From Cenococcum geophilum 1.58 (Eukaryota > Ascomycota > Dothideomycetes > Gloniales > Gloniaceae): 64,000 nucleotides of DNA. Below, piece after piece: positions 12,880-25,109 of this stretch. Below the pieces are notes generated by a model. It did not search any database. It was not told the origin of the DNA and saw only the letters and a list, made by a program, of their open reading frames with translations. Every line of letters starts with the position of its first letter. Position 1 is the first letter of the stretch. The translations under genes were made by a program, and so were the position numbers. The stretch covers positions 3,038,001 through 3,102,000 of the forward strand of contig KV748176.1 of the NCBI GenBank assembly GCA_001692895.1, given 5' to 3'.

Positions 12880-15800
12880 CTAGGGCCTAATATAGAGGGA
12901 GAAAAGAAACGCATTATAGTATACGTCGCGATAGATACGCCCTAGGGCGAAGTCCGCCTATATACTTTATATAATAATAGGTACTAAATTAACCTTATTA
13001 ATTAAGAGGTTGTCTATAGGTTTAACCTGCCTATATACTACGCGCTATGTTCACGTAAACCTATTATATATTTCCTTAATAATAACCAGATAATAATCTA
13101 GGATACTTATAATCTAATAGTTACCACTAGCGACTTCTAGGGTACCTCTTGCACTATTGGCCCGCAGACCTTTTAGGGCGGCTTATTTAATAGTTATGAT
13201 ATGGTTTTTAGATAGGATTAGCTTATAGAAGCAGATCTATTAATTAGCTTCCGTTCTAGACAGTTTATCTAGGGTACTTTAAACCCTAGACGCCTCTAAA
13301 TAGTCACCCTTAACGCTCTCCTAGCAAACATTAAGGCTAGCGAAATAGTCTATTCACTATAGCTAGAAGACTTCTTCTTTATACTAGTTATAAATATAAT
13401 AAAAGACCTATTATTACTAGTAGCGAGTACCTATGCAGACCCTCTAAACGTAAAGATACCAGTTATAAACATAGTAGAGGACCTACTGTTACTGGCAGCA
13501 AGTACCTATAGAGACCCTCCGGTGCTAGCGCAGATTACCTATATATAATAGGGAGGTAATTAAAACCCTAAAACTATTAAGTATACTATAGTAGAGCTAT
13601 ATACACTCTCTATACGAGCATATCTACAAAACGTATATCGGCTGCACCCTTCTCTCCACTAGCTCCTAGAAGCATACTACTATATAATAGTCGCTTTAAC
13701 CTCCATAGCCCCTAGCCTGCTAAAGATATATAAGGAGGAAATTAATGTCTTCTCTAATAAGCTAGTAAGTATACTACTGTAGAACTCTAAGTATAACTAT
13801 ATAATCGACTTAGAAGAAGGCAAGACGCCACTATAAATACCCCTTTATAACCTCTTATAGAAAGAGTTATAGATCTTATAAGAGTACTTAGACAGTGCTC
13901 TTAAAAAGGGCTAGATTAGGCCTAGTAAGTCGCCTACTAAAGCGCCTATCCTCTTCGTGCTAAAAGCAGACGGTATAATACGGCTATACGTCGACTATAG
14001 ACGCCTAAATAAGATTACAATTAAAAATTAGTACCCCCTACTGCTAGTTAGCGAGCTCTTTAATAGGCTTAGCTATATAAAGATATTTATAAAGCTAGAT
14101 CTTTATAATACGTACTATAGGATTTATATTAAAAAGGGAGACGAATAGAAGACCGTATTTAAAATACGCTATAGTCACTTTAAGTACCTAGTAATGCCCT
14201 TTAGTCTTATTAACGCCCCTATAACTTTCTAGAGCTATATTTATAAAGCTCTAGAAACCCTAGTAGATACTATCTATATAGTTTACCTAGATAATATTCT
14301 TATCTACTTAAATAATAAGGATAAGCACGTCGAGTACGTTAAGTAGGTACTATAACAGCTCTATACTTAAGGCCTATATACCAAACTATTAAAATACATC
14401 TTTTATATTAAGAACGTTAAGTTCCTAGGCTTTATTATCACCCCTAGAGGTATTATAATGGACCCTAACCGCGTAAAAGCTATTAAGGAATAGCCTAAGC
14501 CTAAGTCCTATAGAGATATCTAGGTCTTCCTTAGCTTTGCTAACTTTTATAGGCGATTTATCTAGAACTACTCGGATACTATATACCCCCTATACGCATA
14601 TCTTGTATAGGCATATTATAACCCAACGTTAGATAGGGAGAAGAAGCGTAAGTTAAAAGGGCCTACTAAATAGTATTAACCCTAGTCCTAGCCCAATAAC
14701 GCGCAGCAGGCGTTTTATAAGCTACGCGTTACGTTTATATAGGCTTCTCTACTTCGCCACTTTAACCCTAATCTACCCCTAATAGTAATTACTAACGCTT
14801 CTAACTATACCTATAGTAGTATACTTTTGCAGCCTTTAGGGTAGGGAGATTAACTCTACTAACACCTAATTGCTTATTATAGTTAGAAGCTTACTAGCCT
14901 AAAAGTACGGTATAATACATATAATAAAAAACTACTCGCTATAGTGTAATACTTTAAGACGTGGCGCTATTACCTTAAATACGCCGCATATATAACGCGC
15001 GTACTCTATAATTATAATAATCTTAAGTACTTTATAACTACTAAGAGCTTATCTACCTGCTAGGCCTAATACGCTAAGAAACTAGCTAAGTTTAATTTTA
15101 AGATTAAATATAAGCTAGGCAAGACAAATCCTACTAATATACTATTTCGGCGCCTAGATTATACCAAAGGCTTTAAAGATAGCAGTAAGAGGATAATCCT
15201 TAATACTATACTACCTATATTATAGTAAAAGTTGTAGGTTATAGGCCTTATAGGCGGCCCTAGTGCTATTATACTAAACTAGCGAGTAGCATGCGTATAG
15301 TATACAAGTAACTCTTATAAACTTAGCGCCGGCGGACTAGAGCGTCCTACTATTCTCTCTAAGACTACTCTAACTAATCTAATAGCGCTTAACCCTAGGG
15401 AAGACCCCTTAGCCTAGGCTATGGTCCCCCATAATAACCCGGCGAGTCACCTACGTATTATATATTACTTCGCTAGCACCAACTTTACGCAGAGTCTCGT
15501 GCTACGGTAAGAAGTAGTAGTAGCTACTTTAGCTAAAACGGCGTTTATAGAATAACCCCCTAAGTTACTAGTTAATTTTATTTATAGAGTATAAAAAAGG
15601 GACGCCTTTACACGCTCTATATATAATTAGTTAACCTAGGAATAAGTTTCTACTAGTAATAAGAACTATACCCTTAATAATTAAGGACTTCTAAGGTAAA
15701 ATAATAAGGTCTAGGTGCTAAATTACATACTATTATAATAGGAGATCCTTAAGCAGAATCATAACGATCCTATAGGCGGCCACTATAGTTTTAACTATAC

Positions 15801-17010
15801 TTTTAAGGTAATTGCGTAAAAGTATACTTGGAATAGCCTTACCTAGGACCTCTATAAATACCTAGATAATTATAATACCTACTAACACTCCAAATCGCGC
15901 CGCTATAAACCCTATAGTAAGCTATAGCCTCTCTAGGCCCCTACCTAAGCCTAGCGGCATTATTTACTTAACTTTATTATAGATCTCCTAGAGTTTAAGA
16001 CTCCTAATAGCGTAGAGTATAACTCTGTCCTTATCCTTATAGACCATTTTACAAAGCTAGTGCGTTACTATTTAGTGCGTAAGATAATTAATACTACGCA
16101 ACTTGCAGAACTCTTATTTAGAGTCTTTATATAAATAGGGCCTTTAGATAATGTTATCTCTAATAAGGGTAGTATATTTATAAGCAAGTACTAAAGTACT
16201 ATATACTACTATCTCCGCGTTTAATATAAACTTAGTACTGCATTCTACCTATAAATAGATAGTTAGACGGAGCGTTAGAACTAGGAGCTTAAGGTATACC
16301 TATATATATTTATAAACTGGGAATAGTCTAATTAGGCCTCCCTACTTAAAGAAGTAGCCTTTACCTATAACTCTAAGGTCTATACTATAATAAAGCATTC
16401 CCCTATTAAGCTCGCCTATAGCTAGCTACTAAACGTCTTAGACAGAGTTCTAGACAGCGTCTAAGACGCCTAGTAAGGTAGGGAGGGGTCTAAGTTAACA
16501 AATGTCCAACTTGCAGAGATATATCTATAACGCCTATGCCTTACACATAAGGTAGTAGCGGCGTCGATAATGCACGCCTAAAAGCTTTAGGTAAAATACT
16601 ATAATTATCACCACCTAGCCAAGTATTTCGCTGTCAGTAAACGAGTCCTGCTTTCCTCTAAGAACATCTATATAAAACGTCCCTATAAAAAGCTTAACTA
16701 TAAGTTTATAGGACCGTTTTAAATCCTAGAGCGTATAGGGCAGTAAGTATATAAGCTAGAGCTCCTACCTACTATAGTACGGCTCCACCTAGTCTTCTAT
16801 ATCTCCCTACTAGAGCCTTATAAATTACGCCCTAGGTTTTAACCCCTAGCAGTAAAAGAGCTTAAGGAAGGTAGCTAGGAAGTAGAAGCAATTATCGCCT
16901 ACTAGAATCGTGCTAGATAACCATAGTACCTTATTAAATGGCTAGGATGGCTAAATAAGTATAATAAATAGAAATATGAGACAGAACTTAAGAATTATTA
17001 ATAGCTGCTA
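12880..17010 (+). pseudogene. pol: pol polyprotein of element D with C-terminal chromodomain
   Basis: Protease-like region about 12950-13260. A duplicated linker at 13381-13518. RT about 13870-14500, including IFIKLDLYN, FKYLVMPF and a YLDN box at 14284-14295 (YLDD expected). RNase H about 14730-15070 (YNKKLLAIV-like). Integrase about 15600-16470, with IIDLLEFK at the start of the core and ISNKG at 16156-16170. A chromodomain-like tail about 16860-17000 (EAIIAYQN, LIKWLGWLNKY). This is the chromovirus order. Many TAA/TAG stops fit RIP. Gy1 copy A interrupts D about 100 bp after the chromodomain, so pol itself is not split. Confidence 0.85.
13381..13518 (+). repeat. 63-bp tandem duplication inside pol of element D
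   Basis: Two 63-bp copies, 13381-13443 and 13456-13518, with a 12-bp spacer (75-bp period, all multiples of three). Each encodes a version of a segment ending in an 'ASTY-DP' motif, between protease and RT. The copies differ mostly by C/T and A/G changes, so the duplication predates RIP. Confidence 0.8.
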
Positions 17011-17109
17011 AATAAGTACCGTAAGCGGGACACCCTAGCCTTATAGCCGAAGCGTAGGCGAAAAGTAAGCGCTGCTATTAAAATATAACCTATATTAAAG
17101 CAGAGTAGA

Positions 17110-17296
17110 TGTTATAGTGCTGCAATAAAGTAGACTAAATAACTACGTTATAATATAAAGAGGGAAAGAAGGTGGAAAGGGGGTATTGTATATAAATAGT
17201 AGGGCCGGCCGCTAAGTCGCTAGTGGTAGGCTAGCCAATAGTAGGAAATAGTACGAGATAGTATGAAACAGTATACGTCAGGTTAGTGCCGTAATA
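17110..17296 (-). repeat. 3' LTR of Gy1 copy A
   Basis: 187 bp, TGTTATAGTGC to GTGCCGTAATA on the plus strand. Against the 5' LTR I count about 18 differences, all transitions and no indels. The purine-rich tract expected next to a 3' LTR is seen on the minus strand at 17299-17311 (complement of ACTTCTCTCTCCT). Confidence 0.93.
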
Positions 17297-17345
17297 GTAC
17301 TTCTCTCTCCTAAATGGTTTGGTCCCTAAACTAAATAGATAACTT

Positions 17346-17379
17346 AAAAATAGGCAGTATATAGGGTTGCCTATTTTTT
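17346..17379 (-). promoter_or_regulatory. stem-loop in 3' noncoding region of Gy1 copy A
   Basis: Arms AAAAATAGGCA (17346-17356) and TGCCTATTTTT (17368-17378) around an 11-base loop. The same structure is at 61425-61455 in copy C. It lies about 50 bp from the 3' LTR. A role in RNA 3' processing or packaging is possible but only inferred. Confidence 0.6.
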
Positions 17380-17427
17380 ACCGCAAAGATATTAGTTCCG
17401 CTTACCGCCCTTAACTAAGCTAATGGC

Positions 17428-17575
17428 GATTTTCTATACTAGGCATAGAAAATCCTAATTGGTTAGTTCAGTAAGTAAGGTTGGTAGAACTCTACACCGC
17501 TACCCAAATTAATCCGTATAGCGTTTCTTAGCGAGAATTTGGCCAATTAGATAACTTTAACCGCTGGTTAAAGTT
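17428..17575. repeat. two-palindrome module in Gy1 copy A
   Basis: First palindrome 17428-17454: arms GATTTTCTAT and ATAGAAAATC around ACTAGGC, flanked by CTAAT.GGC and CCTAATTGG. Second palindrome 17553-17575: arms AACTTTAACC and GGTTAAAGTT around GCT, preceded by GGCCAATTAGAT. The module lies between the pol end and the 3' LTR. Related modules are at 24609-24716, 44259-44388, 45030-45160, 52736-52762 and 61508-61655. Confidence 0.85.
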
Positions 17576-17689
17576 CTATAATATCTTAACCACCACAAAT
17601 TTTAATACGGTAGTCGGCCGCGACCTTAGCGTAACTTTTCCTTATCTTATACCCAGTCTAGGGGTCCTAGCTTCTTAGGGTATTACTTA

Positions 17690-20600
17690 TAAAAGCGCTA
17701 TATAGCTTGTTTATAACCCTTTAGGTCTTTCTCTAGCTGCTAGGTTATATCCTTATAATATTTCTATTTAATCTTATAAGTTAGGCCCTAGGGGTCTTTA
17801 TTATATACATTAAGGATTTTTTTAAACTCCCATTTATCTTCTATATTGCCGTTATTATCTCTCTCTACTACTCATCCTTGTACATTACGGCGCTTTATAG
17901 TATTAATATTTGCTTAGCTAAAGATCTCTTTAGTAGCCTAGAGGCGGACCTTAGATATATAAAAGGATTTATTTACTTAAATATAGTCCGGGAGGTCTAC
18001 TATAACTGCCCTTTAGTATACTACGAGTACGGGGTATAGGCCGTCCCATTTATTGTCCCATTTCTTCTTAGGTCTATTTATCTTTATATTTTCTAAGCTA
18101 ACTATAACTATATCGCCTTCGTAGAATAACGCGCTCTCATCTCTACGGGTATTAGCATTATCTTTATAGCGTTACTATAAAATCTAGGCTAGGGCCTTAA
18201 GCTATATTAATATCTACTTAAAGCGGTTAGCTATAAAGTCTACACAGAAAAACTCCTTCTTTACTTATATTAATAGTGTTAGTAAATAGGGGCTAGTAGG
18301 CTTAATTCTAAGGCAAGGGTTAAAGCTATAGTTTATAAAAAACAGGGAGATGCCTATGCTCTTGTTAACTTAGTTATTTATAGCAAACTTAGTAAACGGT
18401 AAGTAGTTAACCTAGTCGTCCTATATAAAGCTAACAAAAGCATAAAGGTATTTGTTTACGGCAGCGTTAATAATTTTGGTTTAGCCGTCCGTTTCTAGGT
18501 GCTAGGCTAAGCTTAGTTATAAGGTTGTCTTAAGGCGTTTACTTAGTTATTGCCAGAAGTCGCTAATAAATTATATGCCGCGATTAGAGATAATCGTACT
18601 TAGTGTACCGTAGAGCTTATATATATTATTAATAAAGCCATTAACTAGTTCCTCTATTAAGAGTCCTATTACTAGAATAAGGTATTATATTTTAGTTAGG
18701 TGGTCTATAATAACAAGGATATATTTATATACCTTACTATAGCGTTAGCATACTAGCAGCGTTATAATATAGTTAATTAAGATATTAGTCCACGGGTAAG
18801 TAGGTAATTTTAGTAGCTTTAGGAAACTAGGTAGGGTGGAACAGGGAGTCTTAGTATAAGAGTATAGGGCATAGTCTTTAACAAAGGTAGCTATAAACTA
18901 GAAGATTCCTAGCCACTAGTATATTTAATTTAAGAGGTTAAAAGTCTTAACCTAGCTAGGGTAACTAGCAGGGCCACTACTATAAGAGCAATGGGTAACT
19001 TCTAGGCGGAGGTCTAGGGCGTTAAGGATAAAGAGACATTAGCGGAAGTAGATCTGTCTGTTAATAATACTACATTCTAACTTATTATAGCGGAGTAATT
19101 TCCTAATCTTCTTTGGCTAACGGCGAGCTTTCCAATTATATAGGGCTGCTACTATATCTCTTGCGAGTTCGTTCTCCTAGTATTTTAGCTAGATTAACTT
19201 ATCTAATAACTTTTTAGCTATTTTGGGGTCTAAAGCAGCTATAAACTCTATATTATTAGAGTTACGGGACTTATATAGTAATTCTTTTAAGATTATAGGG
19301 TTAACTTTCTAGGGTGGTATAACAACTTAGGCTTAGTAGCGGAGGCGTTTATTATTAGCGTCCTTAGGCCTTATTTCTAGTAGCCAGCTTAGGGCGTTAG
19401 AGAGCGTGGCTTTACTGCCGGGTCTATATATAATTATAAAGTTAAACTATAAAAGGAACTCTGCCTACTGGACTTGGCACTAGTTTAGCTACTTAGTAGT
19501 TATAAACGTCTATAAGTTTTTATAGTCGGTAATGATTTTAAACAGCTCCTTAGTCCCTTATAGCTTAGGACGCCATTCCTCTAAAGCCTTAATAATAGCT
19601 AAAAGTTCTTTATTATAGATTTCGTAGTTATACTCTAGCATAAAATGCTTTATAAAGAAGAATGCGACTAGTTTTAATTTTCCGTTATTATTATACTAGG
19701 AAAGGACTCCGCTAAAAGCCTAATTTAATACATCTGTCTCTACCACTATTTTCTTTATATAGTTATAGTATACTAGTACTGGTGCTAAAGTAAAGGCTCC
19801 CTTAAGGGCCTTAAACGATTTAGCTTATTTTAGTCCCTATAGCCATCTAATATCCTTCTTTAGGAGTTTTATTATAGGTATAGCAATGGCAGAGTAGCCT
19901 TAGATAAATCGTTGGTAGAAGTTCATAAAGCCGAGAAATTATTATAGTTCTTTAATTAATGTTAGGTCCTTTTATTCCTATAAGGCCTGTACCTTCTTAG
20001 GGTCTATAGTTATGCCATTAGTCGAGATAATTAAGCTAAGGTATTTTGTTTTAGTAGAGTAAAACTTAGACTTATTAATATTAATCTAAAATCCAGCATT
20101 ACCGAGTCTTTAGATAATTTTATTTATATACTTAGTATACTTAGCGCGTATTTTAGAAAAGATAAGGACGTCGTTAAGGTAGGTAGTGTAATAGTTATTA
20201 AAGGCGTTGTGTAGAATATAGTTAATATAGTTTTAGAATATAGTGGGTATATTATAGAGGCCAAATAGTATAACTAGTATCTTATAGAGTCCGAACCGGG
20301 TAATAAATGCTATAAGCTACTTATGGCCCTCCGTAATCCAGATCTAGTTAAACGCAGCAATTATATTAAGTTTAGTAAAGTACTTAGCACCATAAAGTGC
20401 GTTAAGTGTCTCGCGGATTAGTAGCAGTAGGTATTAATTCTTAATAGTAACTATATTTAGGCCTTAGTAGTTATAGTAAATTTATATACTGCCGCCGGGC
20501 TTAGTAGCGAGGAGGAGTAGTACAGTAGCTAGTAAGGTTAATTCGCGGATAAAACCCTTATCTAGTATCTTATTAATCCACTTTTTTACACACCTAAGTT

Positions 20601-22050
20601 TAGCAGGTAAGAGTAGTTAATTTTTATAATATAGGGCCTAGTTTCTGGGGGTAATCTTAATTTTATAGTCCTATAGTTAGTAAGGGGGCAGCTTATCTAC
20701 GTTCTTAAGGAGGAAGTGCTCAATATATTTACTAAACTCCTTTAGTAGGCGTTATAGAATGTCTTTACGGGTTAATTCTAGTTTACCTTTTAGGAATTTT
20801 TTAATATTAGTATCGACTATCTTCCGACGTAAAAGCTTGGGTTTAGTTTTTAGATTTGTCTTAAGGAAGTTATAGAAATAGGGGGGAAGCACTTTACGGG
20901 CTTCCTTTATTATATAGTCGCCTTCTATTAGCCAGCGGAAAGACCTTTCTAATAGGTTTAGTACTTTTATTAGGCCTATAGGCAGCTCTTTAAGCAGCTG
21001 TCGGTGCTTATCTTATTTAACTAGTTCTACTAGCTCCGCTATATAGATTCTTATTACCTTTACGTCTTTTTATTTACAAAACTAGGTAAAATTAATAGCA
21101 TAAGTGTATTTAATATTGTCTAGGTTAGGGCATATCTAGTTCTCCAGTACTACGGCTAGGCTAGTATAGCTTAGTTAGCCCAGGGGGGCGGAAATAAGGC
21201 GGCGGCCCTATATAGTACGCGCGGGAGATAGGTATAAGGTTGGGCGTTACGGTAGCGCGGTTTTTATTATCTAGGTCTTAGTAGTTCCTTAGCCAGTCCT
21301 TACTATAACGCGAGCTATAGTGTGCGTATATGGCATATAGCTTAGTTCTAGGTATTAGGTTGGGCGGCTAGGGTTTAAATAGTGCCTAGGTTAGGGTTAG
21401 ATTCTTAGTAGTGGCGGCGTAAAGCGGACCTTCTTCCTTAGTCTTAGCAGGGCTAGCTAGCCCGTTATTTTGGTCTTAAGTACTAAGGTAGTCCAGTCTT
21501 CTACTATCTCGTTTCTTTGCAGCTGTATAGGCTCCCCTTTATTAGGAACGTCTTCTACTATTAGGGCTTTATATATAGTCCTAGGCACTAGGCTTAGTAG
21601 TGCTAAGTATCTATATAGGGCGTCCCTACTAACGTCGGTTATCCCCTACAGGAGGCAGTGCCTAGAGTAGTAGTCTAAGTTAAAGCGGATTTTAAGCTTC
21701 CTAAAGCTAGGATAGGGCTTATGCTTCTAAAGCCAGGGCATGCCTAGGATAATTAGAGTAGTAGGCGAGAGTTTAGTAATAAAAAAGAGCATAACTTTAG
21801 TATAGAGGCCAATTAATATTTAGGCGGTGAAGTAGTCCGTAATAAGCAAAGTTAGGATACCGTCTATAAGGCGTAATGGCCTAGGTGCTAGCAGCTTCTT
21901 AGTTATAACGTTATACTTTCTTATAATAGACTCTGCGTTGGTAAATGCTATTACAGTACTACTAGAGTCTACTAGGCTTACTATATTAATATAAACTTAG
22001 GGGTATAGGTTACGTAATAAGGAGAGTTAGGTTTAAATAAGGATTAATTT
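17690..22050 (-). pseudogene. pol: pol polyprotein of Gy1 copy A with chromodomain
   Basis: On the minus strand: protease about 21690-22050; RT about 20000-20960 with a Y-L-N-D box at about 20168-20179 (YLDD expected); RNase H about 19430-19960; integrase core about 18300-19000, including TDGQTK and FAINNQ-N-SIG; chromodomain about 17690-17890, including WEFKKILNVYNKDP, LTYKIK and YYKDI. This is a chromovirus. Stops and the lost first RT aspartate are RIP-type, so it is inactive. Its best-preserved stretches can anchor the reading of copies B and C. Confidence 0.85.
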
Positions 22051-22199
22051 CTTATTACTATTTACTAATCTAAGATTAAGTAGCAGTTTACTAATAAAAA
22101 GGACTAATTAATCTAGTAACAGGGACCTAATTTTCTTGTTTTCCTCCTTATATAGTTTAGACCCTTAGACACAACTTAGTCTAAGGGTTTACCTTTTAA

Positions 22200-23671
22200 C
22201 AACTAGGGTATAAAGCTGTCTTAGTAGGGCGGTCTAGTGTCTGTCTAGCTGGCGGTATTAGTTTTAGTTTTAGTTAGGGTATAAGAAGACAATACCTCAC
22301 CAATAACGTGGCTGTGTTTATATTCGCTAGCGCGAAGTCGCTAATACTAGGCGTTGTTAACGGGTTGGGCTCCTATATAGGGTATAGTTTAGAGTAACTA
22401 AGCCGTAGGGTTAAAGGGGGGGGTTGTCCGCCGCGGCTATAATAGGCTCCACGGTTGCCGCGTCTATAATAGACTCCATAGTTGCCGTATCCGCGGTTAT
22501 TAGTTCGCGTTATTTAATAGGGTAGCATTAAGACTGGGTTTACTATCTTAGTGGGGTTATAGGTATCCTTCTAGTAGCTAAGTAGGCCATAGGTAAGGTA
22601 TAGTCTATTATTAACGTGGCGCTTACGCTCCGTATCTAAGATTCTATTAAGGTCTATAGGTTCTCTAGTTACTGCTAGGATTAAGGTTAACATAGAGGTA
22701 GGGGCTTAAGTAGGTAGGCGGTAGTTGGCGTTCTTCTTAAGGTTGGCTTGGTGTGCATAGTTTATAAGGTTTTTAGCAAATATATCTATCTACTTACTCC
22801 AACCTATATAGTTACTATTATTAATTTTATAGGCAAGTCTAAGTACCAGCTCTTCTATCTTTAAAGAGATAAACTTTTAGAGTAGGTCCACCTTCTATTT
22901 ATCTGTCTTCTTAGCGCGGACTATTAGCTTATTAAGCTCTCCCTTCTAGGACTAGTAATTACGCTCGCCCTAGGGGAAATGGTTAAGCTTATTCTTTATA
23001 ACCTGGGTTATATTAAGGACCTTATAGTAGGCAGTAAGGTCTTTAAGCATATCTTCCTTAATAGGCCATTTCCACGTAGATATATTATTTAGGTTCTTAT
23101 ATATAAGCTCTAGGCCCTACTTAATAAACTTATAGGCCTTGTCCTCTAGTATATCTAAGATGTAAAGAATCTAGGACTAAAGTATATTAAAGTAGTCCCA
23201 GTCCCAGTTAAAGACTCCCTTAATCTTAATGTACTAGGTCTTAAAATTAGCTTATTATTCTAGTAGGGTGCCTTTTCCGCTAAATATTGGCGGGTCTTTA
23301 GATCTCCGTTTTTTCTGCTAGGTTACTACCGTTATTATAGGGGTTAATTATTTTAGAACGGTAATAGTCTCTACCTAGGAGTTAATAGTTCCTATCTAGA
23401 AAGCGATAAGGGCACTAAGGTTTTCGTTAGCTTTTTTATTAGTGGTATTTATATTATATATACACTATAGTCCTACTTTAATATTGCTAAGGAACTCGTT
23501 AGTATAGTTAACAAGGGTAAGGTAAGCTTTAGTAGGCTTAAAGGTCTTAGGGTATAGTAGGGAGCAGCGGATTATCTACGCGATATTAGGGTATGTCTCT
23601 ATAAAGAGGTCTGCGAAAACGTTACGGGGGTTCTAGGTTTCGGCCATTTTGGCATCATTAGTATCGCCTAT
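22200..23671 (-). pseudogene. gag: gag of Gy1 copy A
   Basis: Homologous to the gag at 2600-4205. By alignment with that copy, the start codon falls at 23669-23671 and reads ATA instead of ATG, a RIP-type loss. Inside, the frame is well preserved over about 22640-23660, with segments such as NVFADLFIETYPNIA, YKFIKQGLELIYKNLNN and KVDLL-KFISLKIEELVLRL. Stops are mostly TAA/TAG. The C-terminal boundary with protease is approximate. Confidence 0.75.
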
Positions 23672-23836
23672 CTAGGCGCTAGGTAAAAACTAAAGATTAT
23701 TCTAGGACTATACTAGGGACGTATTAGTTTTAGCAGGGGCGCGTATAGGTCGCGATTGCTCTAGGGCGGAGGTTAATTGGCTAAGGTACGGGGAATTAGT
23801 AATCGCGATAGGGCGCAAATTAAAGATACCACAAAC

Positions 23837-24023
23837 TATTATAGTGCTGCAATAAAGTAGACTAAATAACTACGTTGTGGTATAAAGAGGGAAAGAAGGT
23901 AGAAAGGGGGTATTATATGTAAATAGTAGGGCCGGCCGCCAAGTCGCTAGTGGTGGGCCAGCTAACAGTAGGAAACAGTACGAGACAGTATGAAACAGTA
24001 TGCGTTAGGTCAGTGCCGTAACA
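23837..24023 (-). repeat. 5' LTR of Gy1 copy A
   Basis: 187 bp, TATTATAGTGC (TG altered to TA) to GTGCCGTAACA on the plus strand. On the minus strand the bases just inside read TGGTATCTTTAATTTGCGCC after a 3-base spacer, a plausible primer-binding site; the tRNA was not identified. Confidence 0.93.
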
Positions 24024-24028
24024 GTAGA

Positions 24029-24608
24029 GGATATCTTAAGGGATTAAAGAATAAGCAATAATTGCTATAAAAACTATAGCCTTAATTTAAAAAGTACCCT
24101 TCCTAGACCTAGTCCGTCACTCTATACTAGCTAAGCAGATTGTTTATATATTAGAGAATAGGCCCGTTTATAACCGAGGTCCATTTAACCGGGGTTTATA
24201 ACCTGCTAGTAACCTACTAGTAGTAACCTATACTAATAACTTATATACTATTTCACGTATATGCTACGCAGATAACGTATAAGGCTAAAGTATAGGTTAG
24301 CGGCGGGTCTAATAGGTATATAGGCTTACCGTCCTAATCTGGCTATATATAAATAACCTATAACCTACCCATAAAGTATATACAGCGCTACGCCAGTATA
24401 ACGTAAGGCCAAAGTAGGGTTAGCGGCGGATTTAATAGATATATAGCCTTACCGTCTATAAATCTGGCTATATATAAATAACCTATAACCCACCCGCAAG
24501 GTACTAGCGACCTACCTATATAAGCGAGCTTTGGAATATTCCTAGTCTACCGAATTTAGGTGACGGTATTAAGCTCTATTAGCTCTACCTATTAAATAGA
24601 CCAATTAG
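24029..24608 (+). other. 3' noncoding region of element D with internal repeat
   Basis: This is the part of D between the nested Gy1 copy and the module. It contains an imperfect tandem duplication of roughly 120 bp (about 24234-24374 against about 24376-24510): both units carry GTATA.GCTACGC, GCGGCGG.T, TTTAATAG or TCTAATAG, ATATAGCCTTACCGTC and TCTGGCTATATATAAATAACC. No coding frame was recognised. Confidence 0.65.
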
Positions 24609-24716
24609 GATTTTCTATACTAGGCATATAAAATCGCTACTAGCTTGGTTAAATGCGGGGGAGTCTTAGTAAGGCAAATCTAACTAATTAGACAACTTTA
24701 ACCGCCGGTTAAAGTT
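24609..24716. repeat. two-palindrome module in element D
   Basis: First palindrome 24609-24635 (arms GATTTTCTAT and ATATAAAATC, one mismatch). Second palindrome 24694-24716 (arms AACTTTAACC and GGTTAAAGTT around GCC). It is preceded by GACCAATTAG and followed by CCTTAATATCTT. It lies in the 3' noncoding region of D, between the Gy1 insertion and D's 3' LTR. The first palindrome is in the opposite orientation to that of Gy1, relative to the second one. Confidence 0.85.
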
Positions 24717-24884
24717 CCTTAATATCTTCGCGCCGCGCATATATACCACCCGTCCCTCTATATAAAAAATTAAGACGCTCTTTCCCCTTTAAATTTTTTT
24801 CCTTACTAAGGTTTTATATAGGGTTTTATTAAGGCTTAAGCATATAAAGGATTAGGGACGACCCTTTTTAAAGAGGGGGGGCAT

Positions 24885-25109
24885 TGTTAGGTAAAACCTA
24901 AGTAGATAGTTATATAGCCGTAAGGTATGGGCGACCCTAGGGCAACCTAGGGGTAACTCGCCTATAAGGTACGTGCTCTATATATACCTAGGGAAAACCC
25001 TTTCTACCTCGCATACAGACTCCTCCTTTTCCCTTAAGGATTCGTCTCTGTCTATACAATATACCCATTATTTTATTATTGGACTCCCTATTTATATCTT
25101 TACCTCACA
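24885..25109 (+). repeat. 3' LTR of element D
   Basis: A 225-bp repeat with canonical TG start and CA end, preceded by the purine run AAAGAGGGGGGG at 24870-24881, which is the expected polypurine tract priming plus-strand DNA synthesis. It is followed by target duplication CCTAC. Confidence 0.92.

Larger units (their letters stand above)
17110..24023 (-). mobile_element. Ty3/gypsy Gy1 copy A, full length, nested in element D
   Basis: A complete 6.9-kb element read on the minus strand: 5' LTR 23837-24023, gag about 22200-23671, protease about 21690-22050, RT about 20000-20960, RNase H about 19430-19960, integrase about 18000-19150, chromodomain about 17690-17890, 3' noncoding module, 3' LTR 17110-17296. 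A perfect TSD GTAGA is present at 17105-17109 and 24024-24028. It lies in the 3' noncoding part of element D. Copies B and C of the same family flank the window on both sides in the same orientation. Confidence 0.95.
11380..25109 (+). mobile_element. Ty3/gypsy element D, full length, split by Gy1 copy A
   Basis: Two 225-bp LTRs (11380-11604 and 24885-25109) enclose gag, pol with a chromodomain, a 3' noncoding segment and a polypurine tract. Without the nested Gy1 copy (17110-24023 plus one GTAGA) the element is about 6.8 kb. It is flanked by a perfect 5-bp TSD, CCTAC, at 11375-11379 and 25110-25114. It inserted into gene P. The two LTRs differ mainly by transitions and have the same length, so they look like a single RIP-mutated pair. 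Confidence 0.93.

Noticed and set aside
21470-21670. 66-codon plus-strand open frame
   Set aside because: Antisense to Gy1 copy A pol; no start signal or family resemblance.
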